The notes: a model not told the origin generated them from the sequence alone. Positions 22,083 through 33,068 are shown, numbered from the stretch's first letter. The stretch is 64,000 bases of DNA from Cephalotus follicularis (GCA_001972305.1 BDDD01002360.1:106214-170213); one strand, 5' to 3'. Translations and numbers: made by a program.

Positions 22083-22478
22083 TCAGCAATTGATCAAAGC
22101 ATTACTAGTGGCCAGGAATGGTCTGCCAATGATAACTGGGATTTGATCATTGATATTATTGACAGACTGGGTATCTAAAATGACAAAGTCGATAGGAAAG
22201 AAAAACTCATCAACCTTGATTAAAACATCCTCAATTTTCCCTTTAGGCACTTTCACCGACCTATCAGCCAATTGCAAAGTCATACTGGTCGGATGCAGCT
22301 CTCCTAAACCAAGCTGCTCATATACTAAAGATGGCAACAAATTGACACTTTCTCCTAAATCAAGTAGGGCATGTTTAATTTTAGTGTTTCCAATGACACA
22401 AGAGATTGTAGGGCAGCTAGGATCTTTGTACTTTGTTACCATGGGATGAGAAAGAATAGCACTGACATTGGTTGCCAA
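22083..22478 (-). pseudogene. Element C aspartic protease
   Basis: A minus-strand open frame of 131 codons has ISCVIGNTKIKHALLDLGES followed by VNLLPSLVYEQLGL. The LLDLG(A/E)S active-site stretch is the usual form in Athila-like elements. The domain ends in DQIPVIIGRPFLATSNALI. The family cuts Gag-Pol. The domain itself looks complete, but stops on both sides (near 22080 and 22500) cut it off from gag and RT. Confidence 0.88.
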
Positions 22479-22528
22479 GAAAGCCTTTTTTGGAGTATGA
22501 AGGATCCACTTTTGTGTGCATAAGTCTT

Positions 22529-24275
22529 TTAAGACTTATGCATAAGAGGCACATGAGCAATTGCATCTAGCAATGGAAGGTTGATTTGGACCTGTTTAAA
22601 AATTTCTATGATATTTTCCATAGCTGGGACTTTCTTTTTTTGCTGCAATCTCTTTGGGAAAGGGACTTTGGGAATGTATGTGTGTTCTGAAATTTCTGCT
22701 GTTTGTTCCTTCATCTCTTTTGCACATTGTTCCCCAGATTCCTCATGCCAGTTTAAATTTTCTGGTTTCGCAAAGGGATCCACCAATTGGTCACTTAATT
22801 CGGCTGGTTGGTACTCATTTCCACTCCTCAGGACATAGATGGAATTAATTTGTTTTGATGGTTCTAAGGAGGAAGAGGAGCCTTGCGGGTTAGATGGCAG
22901 TTGGGTGTGATTGGGATGGGTCATGGCAGTCATAGGATTCGGATCTGGTTGGGAAGGCATCTTGCCTTTCTCTCTTTCATGCAGAGCAGATGTGAGTTGG
23001 GAGATTTGCTTCTCCATATTATGCTAACTAGTCATAACAGTGTTCATGAGAAGCTCCATGTTCTTTTCCAGAGAAGAGATCCTAGAGTGGTCTGCATTCT
23101 GGTTCAACAATCCAGGTGGTTGTTGATCTTGAAGTTGCTGTTATGGGAAGGGAGGTCGGATGTTATTGGAAGACTGATGGACCCCCAGAAATGGCTGTTG
23201 AGGCACAGATTGACCAGAAAAGTTTGAGGGTCCTCTAGTGTTATGCCCTTGACTCCATGAGAAGTTTGGATGATTTCTCCAACCCGGATTGTAAGTATTA
23301 CTGCACAGGTTGTATTGATTCATAGCGGACACATTCTTAGGAGGATAATGATTATCTGAGTAATTCGAGCATTCTTCCATAACATGATTTGGTGACTGCC
23401 ACCAAGAACACATAGGGGGTGCTCTTATTGACGTGATTCACTTGAGCAGGTCCCCTAACAACTATTGATTCCAATCACTTGATGAGGCTGTCTAATTATG
23501 CCTCCTTGGCCATTGACCCTTCTATAACATATCCCTTGCTTGGTATAGCTCTCTCCGTCATTGAGTGGACTCCCACTCCCTAGTTCGTTCAACCAAATAT
23601 AGTAGGAAATTCCATGCCTCATTTTCATCGCTATACGAGGTGAAACTATAAGGGCACATTGACTCGACCAATTGCATGGTCTGATAATTGATGCCTTCAT
23701 AGATGATTTGGCATAAACGCCAAGTATTTTAAACCATGATAAGCACACTCTAAGAGGAGGTCTTTGAATTGTTCCACACACCGACAGAATGATTCATTGG
23801 GTTTCTGATGAAACTGGAGAATATCGTTTCTAAGCTTATTGGTTTTGTAGAGAGGAAATAATTTCTTTAAGAACGATACTGTGAACTGATCCCATGTAGA
23901 GATGGAATCAGTGGGGAGACTGTAGAGCCACTTCTTAGCTCCACCCTTGAGAGAAAAATTGATAAATGTCAACTCGATAGCATCATCATAGAGTTGCTGG
24001 AGTTTCATGAGGGCACATACCTCCTCGAATTCCCGAAGGAAGAGATATGCATCCTCAGTGGGTAATCCATGAAAGTGAGGGAGCATGCTAATGAATTGGG
24101 ATTTCAACTCAAAATTGTTACCCTGAGGTGCAGGCAACTGGATGTAGGATGGTTGCGCTGTCCTTACAGGGTAGAATTTATCGTGAAGAGTTTGTATTGG
24201 TCGTTCGTCTACTATTGCTACTTGTTGATTAACTCTTTCTAGGCGATTATGCGGGCCATGCACCCAGTCAGTCAT
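22529..24275 (-). pseudogene. Element C gag
   Basis: The capsid part (24275-23697) has FELKSQFISMLPHFHGLPTE, KKWLYSLPTDSISTWDQF and FLKKLFPLYKTNKLRNDI. A frameshift near 23700 moves on to QIIYEGINYQ. A degenerate zinc knuckle at about 23375-23415 reads CSWWQSPNHVMEEC, with Trp for the second Cys, followed by YNPGWRNHPNFSW. The third part (23017-22529) is a linker with MEKQISQLTSALHEREKGK and a YIPKVPFPKRLQQ block. These are all hallmarks of Athila-like gag. Several stops break it. Confidence 0.9.
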
Positions 24276-24483
24276 AAACTACGGTAGACCACTAACTAAC
24301 GCTTGTTAAAGCAGACTACTTTTAACTAAGTCAGACCACTCATTAAGTGCAGACCACACAATAAAATTATTTATATTATTTATTATTTTTTTAAAGTTTA
24401 TGCAAAGGAATCTTAATTTCAACTAAGTCAGAGTTTGTTAGAAATAGTACGAATCAGTTGAAGAAGTTAAAACTATTTTAAAC

Positions 24484-24507
24484 GTTGTTTCCCCGGCAAT
24501 GACGCCA
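24484..24507 (-). other. Primer-binding site of element C
   Basis: On the minus strand TGGCGTCATTGCCGGGGAAA follows the LTR end (TTTTGTGAAGAAG). It resembles the TGGCGCCGTTGCCGGGG site used by Athila/Tat elements, with two changes. Confidence 0.88.
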
Positions 24508-24511
24508 AAAA

Positions 24512-24911
24512 CTTCTTCACAAAATTAAATTTATACCGTAAGTGCATGGATCATGCAGTAACGGGTCAAACACAGGGAAAAAAGTTTAAAATAATTTTTA
24601 ATTCATTAACCAAGGCAAAGTATGCAGAGTTGAAGTTTATTATGCGAACTACTCCTAAATTCTAGTTGAAAGCATTGAAAATGTAGACACTAAATAATCT
24701 AACTACTGAAAGCGTCGATGGTGAATGGTCTAAAGCGTTAAAAGCATCGACAGTATGTGTGAAAGTGTAGAGAAGCATCAACAATAGCATGCCAAGCATC
24801 GATGGTATAAATGAAAGCACTAAAAGCGTCGCCGTTATTTCTCAAAGCGTTGACGGTAATTCAACACAGAATTGAAACTACGCTAAGTTACCAGAAATTA
24901 AAGATACAGCA
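24512..24911 (-). repeat. Element C 5' LTR, inner part
   Basis: This is the end of the LTR on the minus strand, running into the primer site. Its last 80 bp match the ends of the A LTRs (ACTGCATGATCC, GTGCACTT). It carries a degenerate cluster of the GTCGAC-type motif at about 24705-24865 (AAAGCGTCGATGG, GCATCGATGG, GCGTCGCCG). Confidence 0.85.
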
Positions 24912-26185
24912 TATAGCGCCCCTGACCCGAGTCCACTTTAAGCTCAAAGTAAGCTCCAAAGATCGGTACGTTACGTGGGTGTGACCTTTGACCGTCAAAT
25001 CGTTTAACCATTTAATGATCTATTTCATATCATTTAATCTTGAGTTAGATTTAAAACCTAACATTATTACTCAATAACTTCACAAGATCACATATGCTTA
25101 CATCTTTGAACACCAAATTCAAAATGTCATATTCTCATTATCATGATCGTTTCTAATACCTTTGCATTTGTACATCGCCTAACATGTAACCATTCACAGC
25201 TGAAAAACATAAGCTTATCATAAAATAATCATACACTCACTTTTATCGTCAACTTCTCATACTCTCAAGTATGTTCAATAACTTTTGATATCATTATCTT
25301 ACATAAAAACATCATAATCTATAGCATTCATTTCCTTACTTTAACATCTATACATCGTTTATCATAAAACATTACACAGCGGAAAACATTAACACATGAC
25401 AGTAAAACATAACTGCATAGCATATCATACTTCCTTTCCTTACACTTCTTTTGCGAACTTCCTCTACAGGACACAACTTCACGTTCAACGTTTCCTGGAA
25501 GATTTGTTTGAAAACAAGACATTGAAAGGAGTGAGCTTTAAAGAGCCCAGTAAGAAACATAGTCATAAAACGTGATCAAAACCCGTTATTTTTGATAATC
25601 TTTATCAAAACGTTTCCAGTTCATACATTTCAAAACATCGTTGAAAATCTTCTTCTAGTTTTATAAAACAAAAACATTGCACTATCGAAATCCATTTTTC
25701 GGATAACTTTATAAAATCAAAAAATTTATAAAATCATGCATTTTCTGGTGTATAACACCGACATATTTTGAAAACAATCAAAAACGTTTTCCAATCATAC
25801 TTTCTTTTGGCTTGTATCAAGCCATACTTGAAAACATCAGTAAAATCATTTTCTTCACATTTATAAACAAAACATCTTTAAAACACTTTTTCTGTTCATA
25901 TCTCATGAAACAGAACATTTCATAAAACTTAATGGTTGCGAACCTTTAATGAACCCTTTCACACTGCTTCATCGGGGCATTGTGCACTCCCCGATTACTA
26001 TCCTTACATCACATGCATGTCCGCGAGCACTTTGTGCTCCATTATCATTAATCCATCTCGGATTCTTTCCTTTGGCTCATTCGTTAATCTTTACGAGATT
26101 AATCCCCACTGGATCGCAATCCAGTAGTTGTTCATGTCATAAATTTATTTTATAAAACATTTCATAAAACATTTCTTAATACTTT

Positions 26186-26600
26186 CAGTGACCAGCTCAA
26201 AGCATTCATAACACATTTTTCTTCATTCGAGTAATTAACTCAAATGCACTAATAAAACATTTCTCATCATTTGAGTACTTAACTCAAATGCATTCATAAA
26301 ACATTTATCTTCATTTGAGTAGTTAGCTCAAATGCATTCATAAAACATTTCTCTTCATTTGAGTAATTAACTCAAATGCATTTATAAAACATTTCTCTTC
26401 ATTTGAGTAATTAACTCAAATGCATTCATAAAACCGTTTCATAAATCTTTCTTAATACCTTGAGTGATCAGCTCAAAGCATTCATAAAACGTCATTGTAA
26501 AACCTTTCTAAAACTGGTTTTCCATATAGAAACCTTCATTTTATTTCCTTTCACAATCCATAAAGCATTTTCATTACTTTGAGTAATTAACTCAAAAACA
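26186..26600 (-). repeat. Tandem palindrome array TTTGAGTAATTAACTCAAA in the B 3' LTR
   Basis: Eight or so copies occur at roughly 43-bp spacing, near 26186, 26226, 26269, 26312, 26356, 26399, 26458 and 26577, with spacer CATTCATAAAACATTTCTCT. Variants keep the symmetry, for example TTGAGTGATCAGCTCAA. The same array is in the 5' LTR (37370-37790), and solo LTR D has two units (20650, 20768). Confidence 0.93.
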
Positions 26601-27342
26601 TTTATAAAACAACTTTTCATAACTTTTCCAAAATAGATATTTCATATAGAAATGATCACTTTCATAGAAAACTTAAAACACAAACATGAAAGTAGACATC
26701 TCAAAGAATTCATAGAGTACATAAAATTCCATTGAGAAACGAAGCTGAAATGAATTCTTAAAGTTGCAGTTTCCTTTTGAAAACAGTACCTGAGTAGTAG
26801 AAGAAAACATGGCTTTTCATCAAGAAATCGATAGAATTTCGAGATGCATAAAACATAACAGTTAAAGTAGACATCTTGAAGTTTTCAAAACATTAAACCA
26901 TTAGAAATTGAAATAATAAATGTGCAAGATATCAATAAAACTATCTGTTGCATAATTTGGAAGTAAAACAGAGGAAACTTTGGTGAAAAGGGGTATAGAA
27001 TTTCCTTACCTCACTTGATCTCCTTCTCTTCTTCTCTACCAAGCATCCTCTTCTCTAATCTCAGTAGAAATCTAACCATTTTTCAGCTGAGAAAGCCCAC
27101 ATATATAAACAGAAAGGGAAACTTGGAGGCCAAGCTTGCATGGTGTCATCCATGACCTCACCCATGTGAGTTTGCCTCCTAGTTGCCCATGTGATGGAAT
27201 TCCATCCAATCCAATAATGCCACCTGCCCCTTTTAAGCAAAAAAGCATAAGTCTTCATTCCCTTGCTTGACACGTGTCCCACAATCCATTTAAATCCTCC
27301 GAAATGGGATAAAAAGCTAGAATTCTGCACCTAACACAGGGC

Positions 27343-27570
27343 AAAGCGTCGACTCTTTCTCACTAAGCGTCGCCGGTCACGGGCTTATACTGAGTTCTCC
27401 AACTTCTATCCCGACTAAAGCGCTGACGCTTTCCTATAATGCATCGCCGCTTTAACTCTCCTACAGGTCAACCTCAATACTGGATCTCGAAGCGTCGATG
27501 CTTACATTTGGACCGTCGTCGGTTTCCTCCAAAGCGTCGACTCTTTACCTGGAACCGTCGGCGCTTAAGC
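27343..27570 (-). repeat. GTCGAC palindrome cluster of the B 3' LTR
   Basis: About six copies of a motif near AAAGCGTCGACGCTTT occur: 27343-27358, 27364-27375, 27418-27433, 27441-27456, 27481-27496 and 27531-27570. The cluster starts 235 bp into the LTR and ends about 230 bp before the TATA-like box. A matching cluster is in the 5' LTR at 38535-38765. Confidence 0.88.
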
Positions 27571-27804
27571 AAGAATTTCTAGTCCAAAGCAATAACCAAT
27601 TTCAATTTTCTTCTGGGGGTGCTGCCCCCTAGCCCCTGCCCGCTGTCCGGGCAGCGGGACCCCTCGTCTGATCACCGGAGAGCAGAACCCTCGAACCCCC
27701 CGAGCGTAGGGTCATACTACGGGTCCCTTGAAAGATTTTACAATTACACAAAAGCGATCATCTTTCCATAATTAATATCTTTTATGGGAAATCGGGTCGT
27801 TACA

Positions 27805-28330
27805 ATCTACCCTCCTTATAAAAATTTTGTCCTCAAATTTTGTTTGACATTATTCTCAAAAGACGAGGGTATTCATGTATCATTACTTCCTCCAATTTCC
27901 AAGTGGCTTCGTAGACTTCATCATTTCTCCATGACACGTTTCCAAACAGAGAAGCTGTGGTTCGTAAAACTTTTTCTTTTAATCCAAAACTCTCACCGGT
28001 TGCTCATTGTATGACCACTTCTCATGTACTTGTATTGTTTCAGCTCTCATAACATGATAGGGATTGGCTATATGAAACACATCGTGGACATGAGAGAGAC
28101 TTGGTAGCAATACAAGCCTATATACAACCTTTCTGATTCTTTCCAAAATCTCCCATGGTCCAATGTATTACGGATTAAGCTTTCCCTTTTTGTCAATTCT
28201 CTTTACTCATTTCCAAGGCAATACCTTTAAGAGAAACATAATCTCCCACCTCAAACTGTAACTCCCTTCGTCTCTTATCCGCATAACTCTTTTATTCACT
28301 TTGGGCTGCTAGAAGATGCTTCTTTACTTT
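27805..28330 (-). pseudogene. Element B integrase tail
   Basis: The minus strand encodes, with several stops, KKHLLAAQSE, a RRRELQFEVGDYV block, YIGPWEILER, SLSHVHDVFHIANPYHV and a degenerate chromodomain-like end before the polypurine tract AAGGAGGGTAGAT. This is the C-terminal part of a Tekay integrase. The catalytic core is missing upstream of it. Confidence 0.8.
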
Positions 28331-28479
28331 CCCAATTATCATTTGTACCTTTTCTATTTCCAACAATTTCCTTTTTCTTTCTTATTCCCGTACATAAGCA
28401 TTCAACATCTCCGTCTACTATCTCCTTAAGCATCGGAATCATCAACTTGATGCAACTTAACTCTTTTCAATAAAGATGG

Positions 28480-28908
28480 TTGAGATATGACTTGACATAA
28501 TTAATCTTCTTCTCTTTGCTTTTAAGTTCCAAACTCAACCTTTTTGAAATACCTTAATAACTCCTCTTTTGTGGAACTCATCGTTACCAACTTTCCCATG
28601 CTATTGTGACTTAAAGCAGCTGCCAGGATGTTCGCTTTCTCTCGACATATAGACATGCAACACCTCTACCCGTTATCTTCTTTAAACTTCGGATCATCAA
28701 ACTAACACTGCTTGATTCGTTCAACTAAAGACAGTCGAACTACAACTTGAGATAAGAAAGCTATTTCTCCTTGCTTTGTAATTTCCAAGTTCAAACTTTG
28801 GAAATCCCTTAGTAACTCATCTTGTGTGATAATAATTGCTATCAAAACCTTTATGCTCTTGTGGCTCAAAACATCCGCCAAGACGTTCTCTTTTCGTGGA
28901 TGGTACAC
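28480..28908 (-). pseudogene. Element B RNase H end, duplicated
   Basis: The RNase H end is present twice on the minus strand, about 250 bp apart. One copy reads YHPRKENVLADVLSHKS at about 28908-28850. The other has EKANILAAALSHNS near 28640-28600. Each is followed by a similar linker (ELLRDFQSLNLE in the first). The two copies have diverged, so the duplication is old. Confidence 0.75.
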
Positions 28909-29085
28909 TCATAATCCTTAAGACTCCAAGAAACTCTCTTTGCATTGATCAGACCATTCGAACTTAACATTTTTCCATGTTACCCTTGTATGAGGGTTCG
29001 CAATGCGAGAGGAACTTTCACCGAACCTTCGGTAGTAGCTTATCAATCCAAGAAAACTTCATATTTCTGGTTCCAACATTGGTCC

Positions 29086-29620
29086 TTACCATTCTTTTAT
29101 TGTCATAGTCTTATCAGGGACCATTAAAATACCTTCTTTTGAAATTACATGGCCCAAGAGGGATACTTCCTTCATCCACAATTGGGAGTTACTGAACTTA
29201 GTATACAATTGTTCCGTCCTCAATGTTTGCAGCACATTGGTCAAATGCTCTTTATGCTCCACTTGACTTTTGGAGTATACCAAAATACCATCACTGAAAA
29301 CTACTTCAAACTGGCCCAACAATTGTTGAACACTATCTTCATCAACTCCATATTAGCAGTTGGAGTATTTGTCAATCCAAATGACATTACTAAAACTCGA
29401 GGTGTCCATATCTTTTCCGAAAAGCAGTTTTTGGTACATTCCACTTCTTGACCTTTACTTGATGATATATTGATCGAAGGTCGATCCTTAAGCATTCTTA
29501 AGCTGATCAAACAAATCGTCGATCTTTGGCAATCGATACAGAGTCTCATTGTCTCGTCTTTCTTCCTTATAACAACATCGGTGCAACCCATGGTGATACA
29601 CTTGGTCGGATAAGTCCTTT
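29086..29620 (-). pseudogene. Element B reverse transcriptase fragment
   Basis: Pieces of RT on the minus strand include CIDCQRSTICLISLRMLKDR (near 29540, an altered IDYRxLN block), VLVMSFGLTNTPTANMELM and, after a frameshift, FEVVFSDGILVYSKSQVEH. The catalytic FIDD is FSDG, so it is inactive. FLGHVISKEG-like sequence follows (SLLGHVISKEGI). Confidence 0.85.
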
Positions 29621-30267
29621 ATCCAAAACTCTTACAACTGATCCTTCCATCCTTTCGACTCAGTCGGCACCCTACGGTAAGGGCTCTTTGAAACTGGAGC
29701 CGTTTTGGGTACTAAGTCCATTGCAAACTCTATCTCTTAATCAAGTGGTGTACCCGGTAGATATTTGGAAACACATCCATAAAATCCTTAACCACGTGAA
29801 CATCTTCCATCTTCATCTTTTCTTCCTTGGTGTTCACGACATATGCGAGGTAACCCTTGTAGCTGCTTTCCAACAATCATTTAGCTTGGATTGCTGATAT
29901 GAAACTTAGGGGTTTACTGACTTTTGTGCCCTGGCAAACAAACTCGGGTTGATTGGTTATCGAGACTTATCCTTTGTCCTTATACCAATCAACGTTTTCA
30001 TGATTCACTGAAAGTCAATCCATGCCTGTCATGACATCATTAGAATCTTCCACATCCTCAGCTGTCATGACGTATGTTCTAACTGATGCTCTAAGTTATA
30101 GAACTCCATTCTCTCTTTCTCCATTAGACCTCCCTTTCTTGATGCTGTAGCTAGAGGATTCACCTACCTTCCTCTTTCCTTGTCCTTAGTTCGTCCACTT
30201 TTACTGGTATTTCGGATTATTGCATCCATCAACACTGCTTCGTAGGTTTGCGGATCCTACATTATCA
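29621..30267 (-). other. Element B protease region, decayed
   Basis: By position between gag and RT this should hold zinc knuckle, protease and RT start. I see only short similarities and no reliable domain. No other gene is evident on either strand. Confidence 0.5.
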
Positions 30268-30680
30268 TCAACCTTTGAACGTTGGGTTCCAAACCCTTGC
30301 AAAACTTATTCGTTGTTCTTTGCTCCGTTGACACCATGTGAGCCGCATATCTGGACAACCTTGCAACTTCACCTCATACAGAGCTATCGATTCAGACTTA
30401 CCTTTTTCCAATCGAAGAAAGACCTCTTCCATCATATCCTTCAATACCTGAGGAAAATATTTGTCCATAAATATTTCCTTAAACACTTCTCATGTCATTG
30501 CTTATAACTCCCGATGTGTCTTCGTCATCTCGATCATGTCCCACCATCGATATACTTCTCCGTCTATCTTGTCAAACGGAAACTCTTCCTTTTGATGATC
30601 CACGCAATCCAAGGCTTTGAAGATCTCTTCCTTTCCTTGGATCCATACTTCGGTCTCCATAGGATCTGTCACTCCAAAAA
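30268..30680 (-). pseudogene. Element B gag fragment
   Basis: The minus strand encodes FKALDCVDHQK, then GEVYRWWDMIEM, and FKEIFMDKYFPQVLKDMMEE with FLRLEKGKSESIALYEVKL. This is the capsid core of a Ty3/gypsy gag (retrotransposon gag family). Stops fall between the first and second halves near 30500. The start of the gene is at about 35795, on the other side of element A. Confidence 0.82.
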
Positions 30681-31139
30681 GGCTTTCGGATGTTGTCTTG
30701 CAAACGGTTCTTCTTCGTTGACCGGTGCGTTCTTTCCTTGATAGCGACTTTGTCTTAAGTTGGTCAACTCTTTAACTTACGAGTTAGCCCTTAACCATAG
30801 ATGATTCTACTCAAGCCCTTACAAGGAACTAACATCTACACTTCCTTGTACACATCTTATATTCACTATTCATTTCTTACATAAAGCTCCTTCACAAATA
30901 TTCTAGTTTTCATCGCTACACTCGTCATCATCGGGTATCTTGTTTAGTATAAAAATGTGTTGTTTTTAATGAGTTATTTGTGATATTTTTAATCTTGGAA
31001 TAGACTACTTTGGTTGTGTTATATTGATTTTCAGGTACAAGTGCAAAATGACCAAAGTGCAAGAATACTACACAAAAGTGTGCAAATTGAAGCTTGAAAG
31101 TGTAAAGATTGAAGAATTGACAAATTTAGCAGAAATAGA

Positions 31140-31450
31140 GTGAAAAACATCGATGTTTATCATACGGATAGATGTCTTTTCTGGGATTACATCAAACACG
31201 TCGATGTCTTTCTTTGAGGATCGAGGTCTTTTCTGGAAAATGCAACTGACCTTCAAGAGCTATGAGAAAGGGATTGACGTCTTTCATCATAGGGATCGAC
31301 GTCTTTGAGAAAAATCGACCTGTAACTTTTGGAACAAAAGGCATCGACATCATTCATCAAAGGGATCGACGTCTTTCACGTGCATCTCAGCAAAACGCGA
31401 TTTTTACCAAAAGACATCGACGTCTTTCATAAGGAGTCGACGTCTTCTTC
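31140..31450 (+). repeat. GTCGAC-type palindrome cluster in the A 5' LTR
   Basis: About ten copies of a motif near AAAGACATCGACGTCTTT or GGATCGACGTCTTTC occur, for instance at 31145-31160, 31196-31212, 31272-31285, 31300-31316, 31340-31352, 31363-31378 and 31413-31450. The cluster ends about 85 bp before the TATA box. A matching cluster is at 34565-34875 in the 3' LTR. Confidence 0.9.
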
Positions 31451-31532
31451 TGCAGCAGAAATAGAAAGTTAAATTTTTTGCCAGATTTTATAACTAGGAT
31501 TGCTTTATTTCCGTTTTTGATCAGTTTTGTAG

Positions 31533-31540
31533 TATAAAAG
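31533..31540 (+). promoter_or_regulatory. TATA box of the A 5' LTR
   Basis: TATAAAAG, in the position of an LTR promoter, directly downstream of the palindrome cluster. It is conserved in the 3' LTR at 34957-34964. C has a TATAAAAA on the minus strand at 39480-39487. Confidence 0.75.
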
Positions 31541-31826
31541 CAATGTAATGCCGGCCAAATTAGTAGAGTGTGTGGAAGTAGCCACCTTCCTCCTTCTTTT
31601 CTTTTTAGTTTAGTTTTCTTAATGTTTTGTAGCTAGTTTTTCAAGGTTTTGAGTTAGAACAAAGCCTAGATTGTTATTGTTTCAATTCCATCAATAAAAA
31701 TCCTTGAATATTTGATTTGTTCTTCAATATTTCTGTCTTCGCACACACTTTGTCTGTCTGATTAAAATCCATAAACATCTTGTCGGTGAAGCTAAAAGTT
31801 GGTGAATAAATGGTGCTTAAATCAAT

Positions 31827-31990
31827 GGAGTCTACTCATACGATTTGTCACAACGAACACACTTCGTATAGACCTAGCATGTCTACTCATACGTCTTGTC
31901 TGATTAAAATCCACACTTCGTGTAGACCTAGCATGTCTACTCATACGTCTTGTCATCACCGCCGCACTCCGTATCGACCTAGCTGCCGTT
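31827..31990 (+). repeat. 54-bp tandem repeat (3 units) in the A LTR
   Basis: Three units begin GTCTACTCATACG and end AGACCTAGCAT or similar. They keep an open frame of 81 codons (31810-32055) with an 18-residue period (STHTSC...HTSYRPSM). The 3' LTR has the same at 35251-35414, also open. The C LTR has a single unit on the minus strand near 39130-39200, so the triplication belongs to the A lineage. Confidence 0.85.
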
Positions 31991-32258
31991 GTTTATCAAG
32001 GTATGATCGTTCAATTAAATGGAATTGTTCAATACAATCTACGGTGAGTTTCTAAACCCTAAAACCGCTTTTTAATTATATCTTTTCTTAGCTTTTATTC
32101 ATTAGTTTGATAGTTTATCTTGAAATTGGTATACTTCTCCTAGGTTGGATAGATTATAACTAGTTTACGTTTCCCTGCGTTCGACCCATTACTGCATGAT
32201 CCGTGCACTTGCGGCTATAAATTTTAAAACATTCTTTTAACGTGAACAAGTTATTCGT

Positions 32259-33068
32259 TTGGGAAAGCATCAATCTGAATTTGATGATGTTTATGTGATT
32301 CGCTCGATTCCTGATACCATTGATTCGTATTTTAATATCGACTTTGATCGCAATTTCAGGAAAGAATTCGAGGTAGAGGAAGCGTTAGCATGGTTAGAAA
32401 GTAAGCTCCATGAGCCAACATTGGATAGTGAATGGGATCATCTATCCCATTACACACACAAACTCGCTACGCCTGACCAAACGTACTTTGACGTAGATTT
32501 TGAGAACAGCTTCATGGAATGTTTGAGAGAGTTCGAGGAATTGGAGGACACACAAAAGGAAATTCTAAGTTGGTTGGACGATGGGGACGATGATTCGATT
32601 TTGGAAGTTCAATGGGACGATCTGTCCCATTTCACTCACAAACTTAGCACGTCATCCTACCCTCACACCATCTTCAAAAATAACTTTTTCTTTACTAATG
32701 ATCAAATAGGATGGAGCGTGTGCATTCGTATGGACCATGTGTGTAATTGGTTGGTTGGCCGTGATTATTCGTGTTCTCTTCATTATTTTTACTGGTGGAA
32801 ATCCTATTGGGATGATTGTTTTACTGTTGAAAATTTTTCTACAATTTATGGTTCTCTTTGTGGTTTTTATTGGTGGCAATCTCATTGGAATGATGTTTAT
32901 ATTGTTCAAACTATGTCTTCACGTGGTATTTTTGAGTTTGCTAAGACATGTATTGGAGGCGCATTGAAGGAGAACGGGCAACGAACAATAACGTTTTTCA
33001 AATTTATAGCTGCATCGGTGAAGGAGGCCATGGACTTTCACGAGCCTCGTTATTTCGAGCCTCCATGA
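32259..33068 (+). CDS. Fused protease-RT spacer and integrase tail ORF of element A (function unknown)
   Basis: The intact 269-codon frame is open from 32249, right after the LTR. Residues 1-30 (GKHQSEFDDVYVIRSIPDT and on) match the spacer after the protease in C (21888-22073). Residues 60-150 contain two related units (WDHLSHYTHKLAT and WDDLSHFTHKLST) around a FMECLREFEELE block. Residues 175-215 have FYWWKSYWDD and FYWWQSHWNDVY. The C-terminus, SSRGIFEFAK to AASVKEAMDFHEPRYFE, matches the integrase tail of C (2054-2458). It is acidic in the first half. No enzyme domain remains and I know no function. Transcription could start at the LTR TATA box, but expression is unproven. Confidence 0.7.
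   Translation: MGKHQSEFDDVYVIRSIPDTIDSYFNIDFDRNFRKEFEVEEALAWLESKLHEPTLDSEWDHLSHYTHKLATPDQTYFDVDFENSFMECLREFEELEDTQKEILSWLDDGDDDSILEVQWDDLSHFTHKLSTSSYPHTIFKNNFFFTNDQIGWSVCIRMDHVCNWLVGRDYSCSLHYFYWWKSYWDDCFTVENFSTIYGSLCGFYWWQSHWNDVYIVQTMSSRGIFEFAKTCIGGALKENGQRTITFFKFIAASVKEAMDFHEPRYFEPP

Larger units (their letters stand above)
24912..27804 (-). repeat. Element B 3' LTR
   Basis: This is 2893 bp. On the minus strand it starts TGTAACGACCCGATTT, has a palindrome cluster of AAAGCGTCGACGCTTT type at 27570-27343, a TATA-like TTTATATATG near 27110, a splice-donor-like GAG|GTAAGG at 27009, an array of TTTGAGTAATTAACTCAAA palindromes at 26600-26186, and a TTCCAG acceptor end at 25495. Confidence 0.95.
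30941..32248 (+). repeat. Element A 5' LTR
   Basis: It starts TGTTTAGTATAAAAATGTG and ends ACGTGAACA. The palindrome cluster is at about 31140-31450, a TATA box at 31533-31540, and a triple 54-bp repeat at 31827-31990. It differs from the 3' LTR by scattered substitutions only. Confidence 0.95.
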
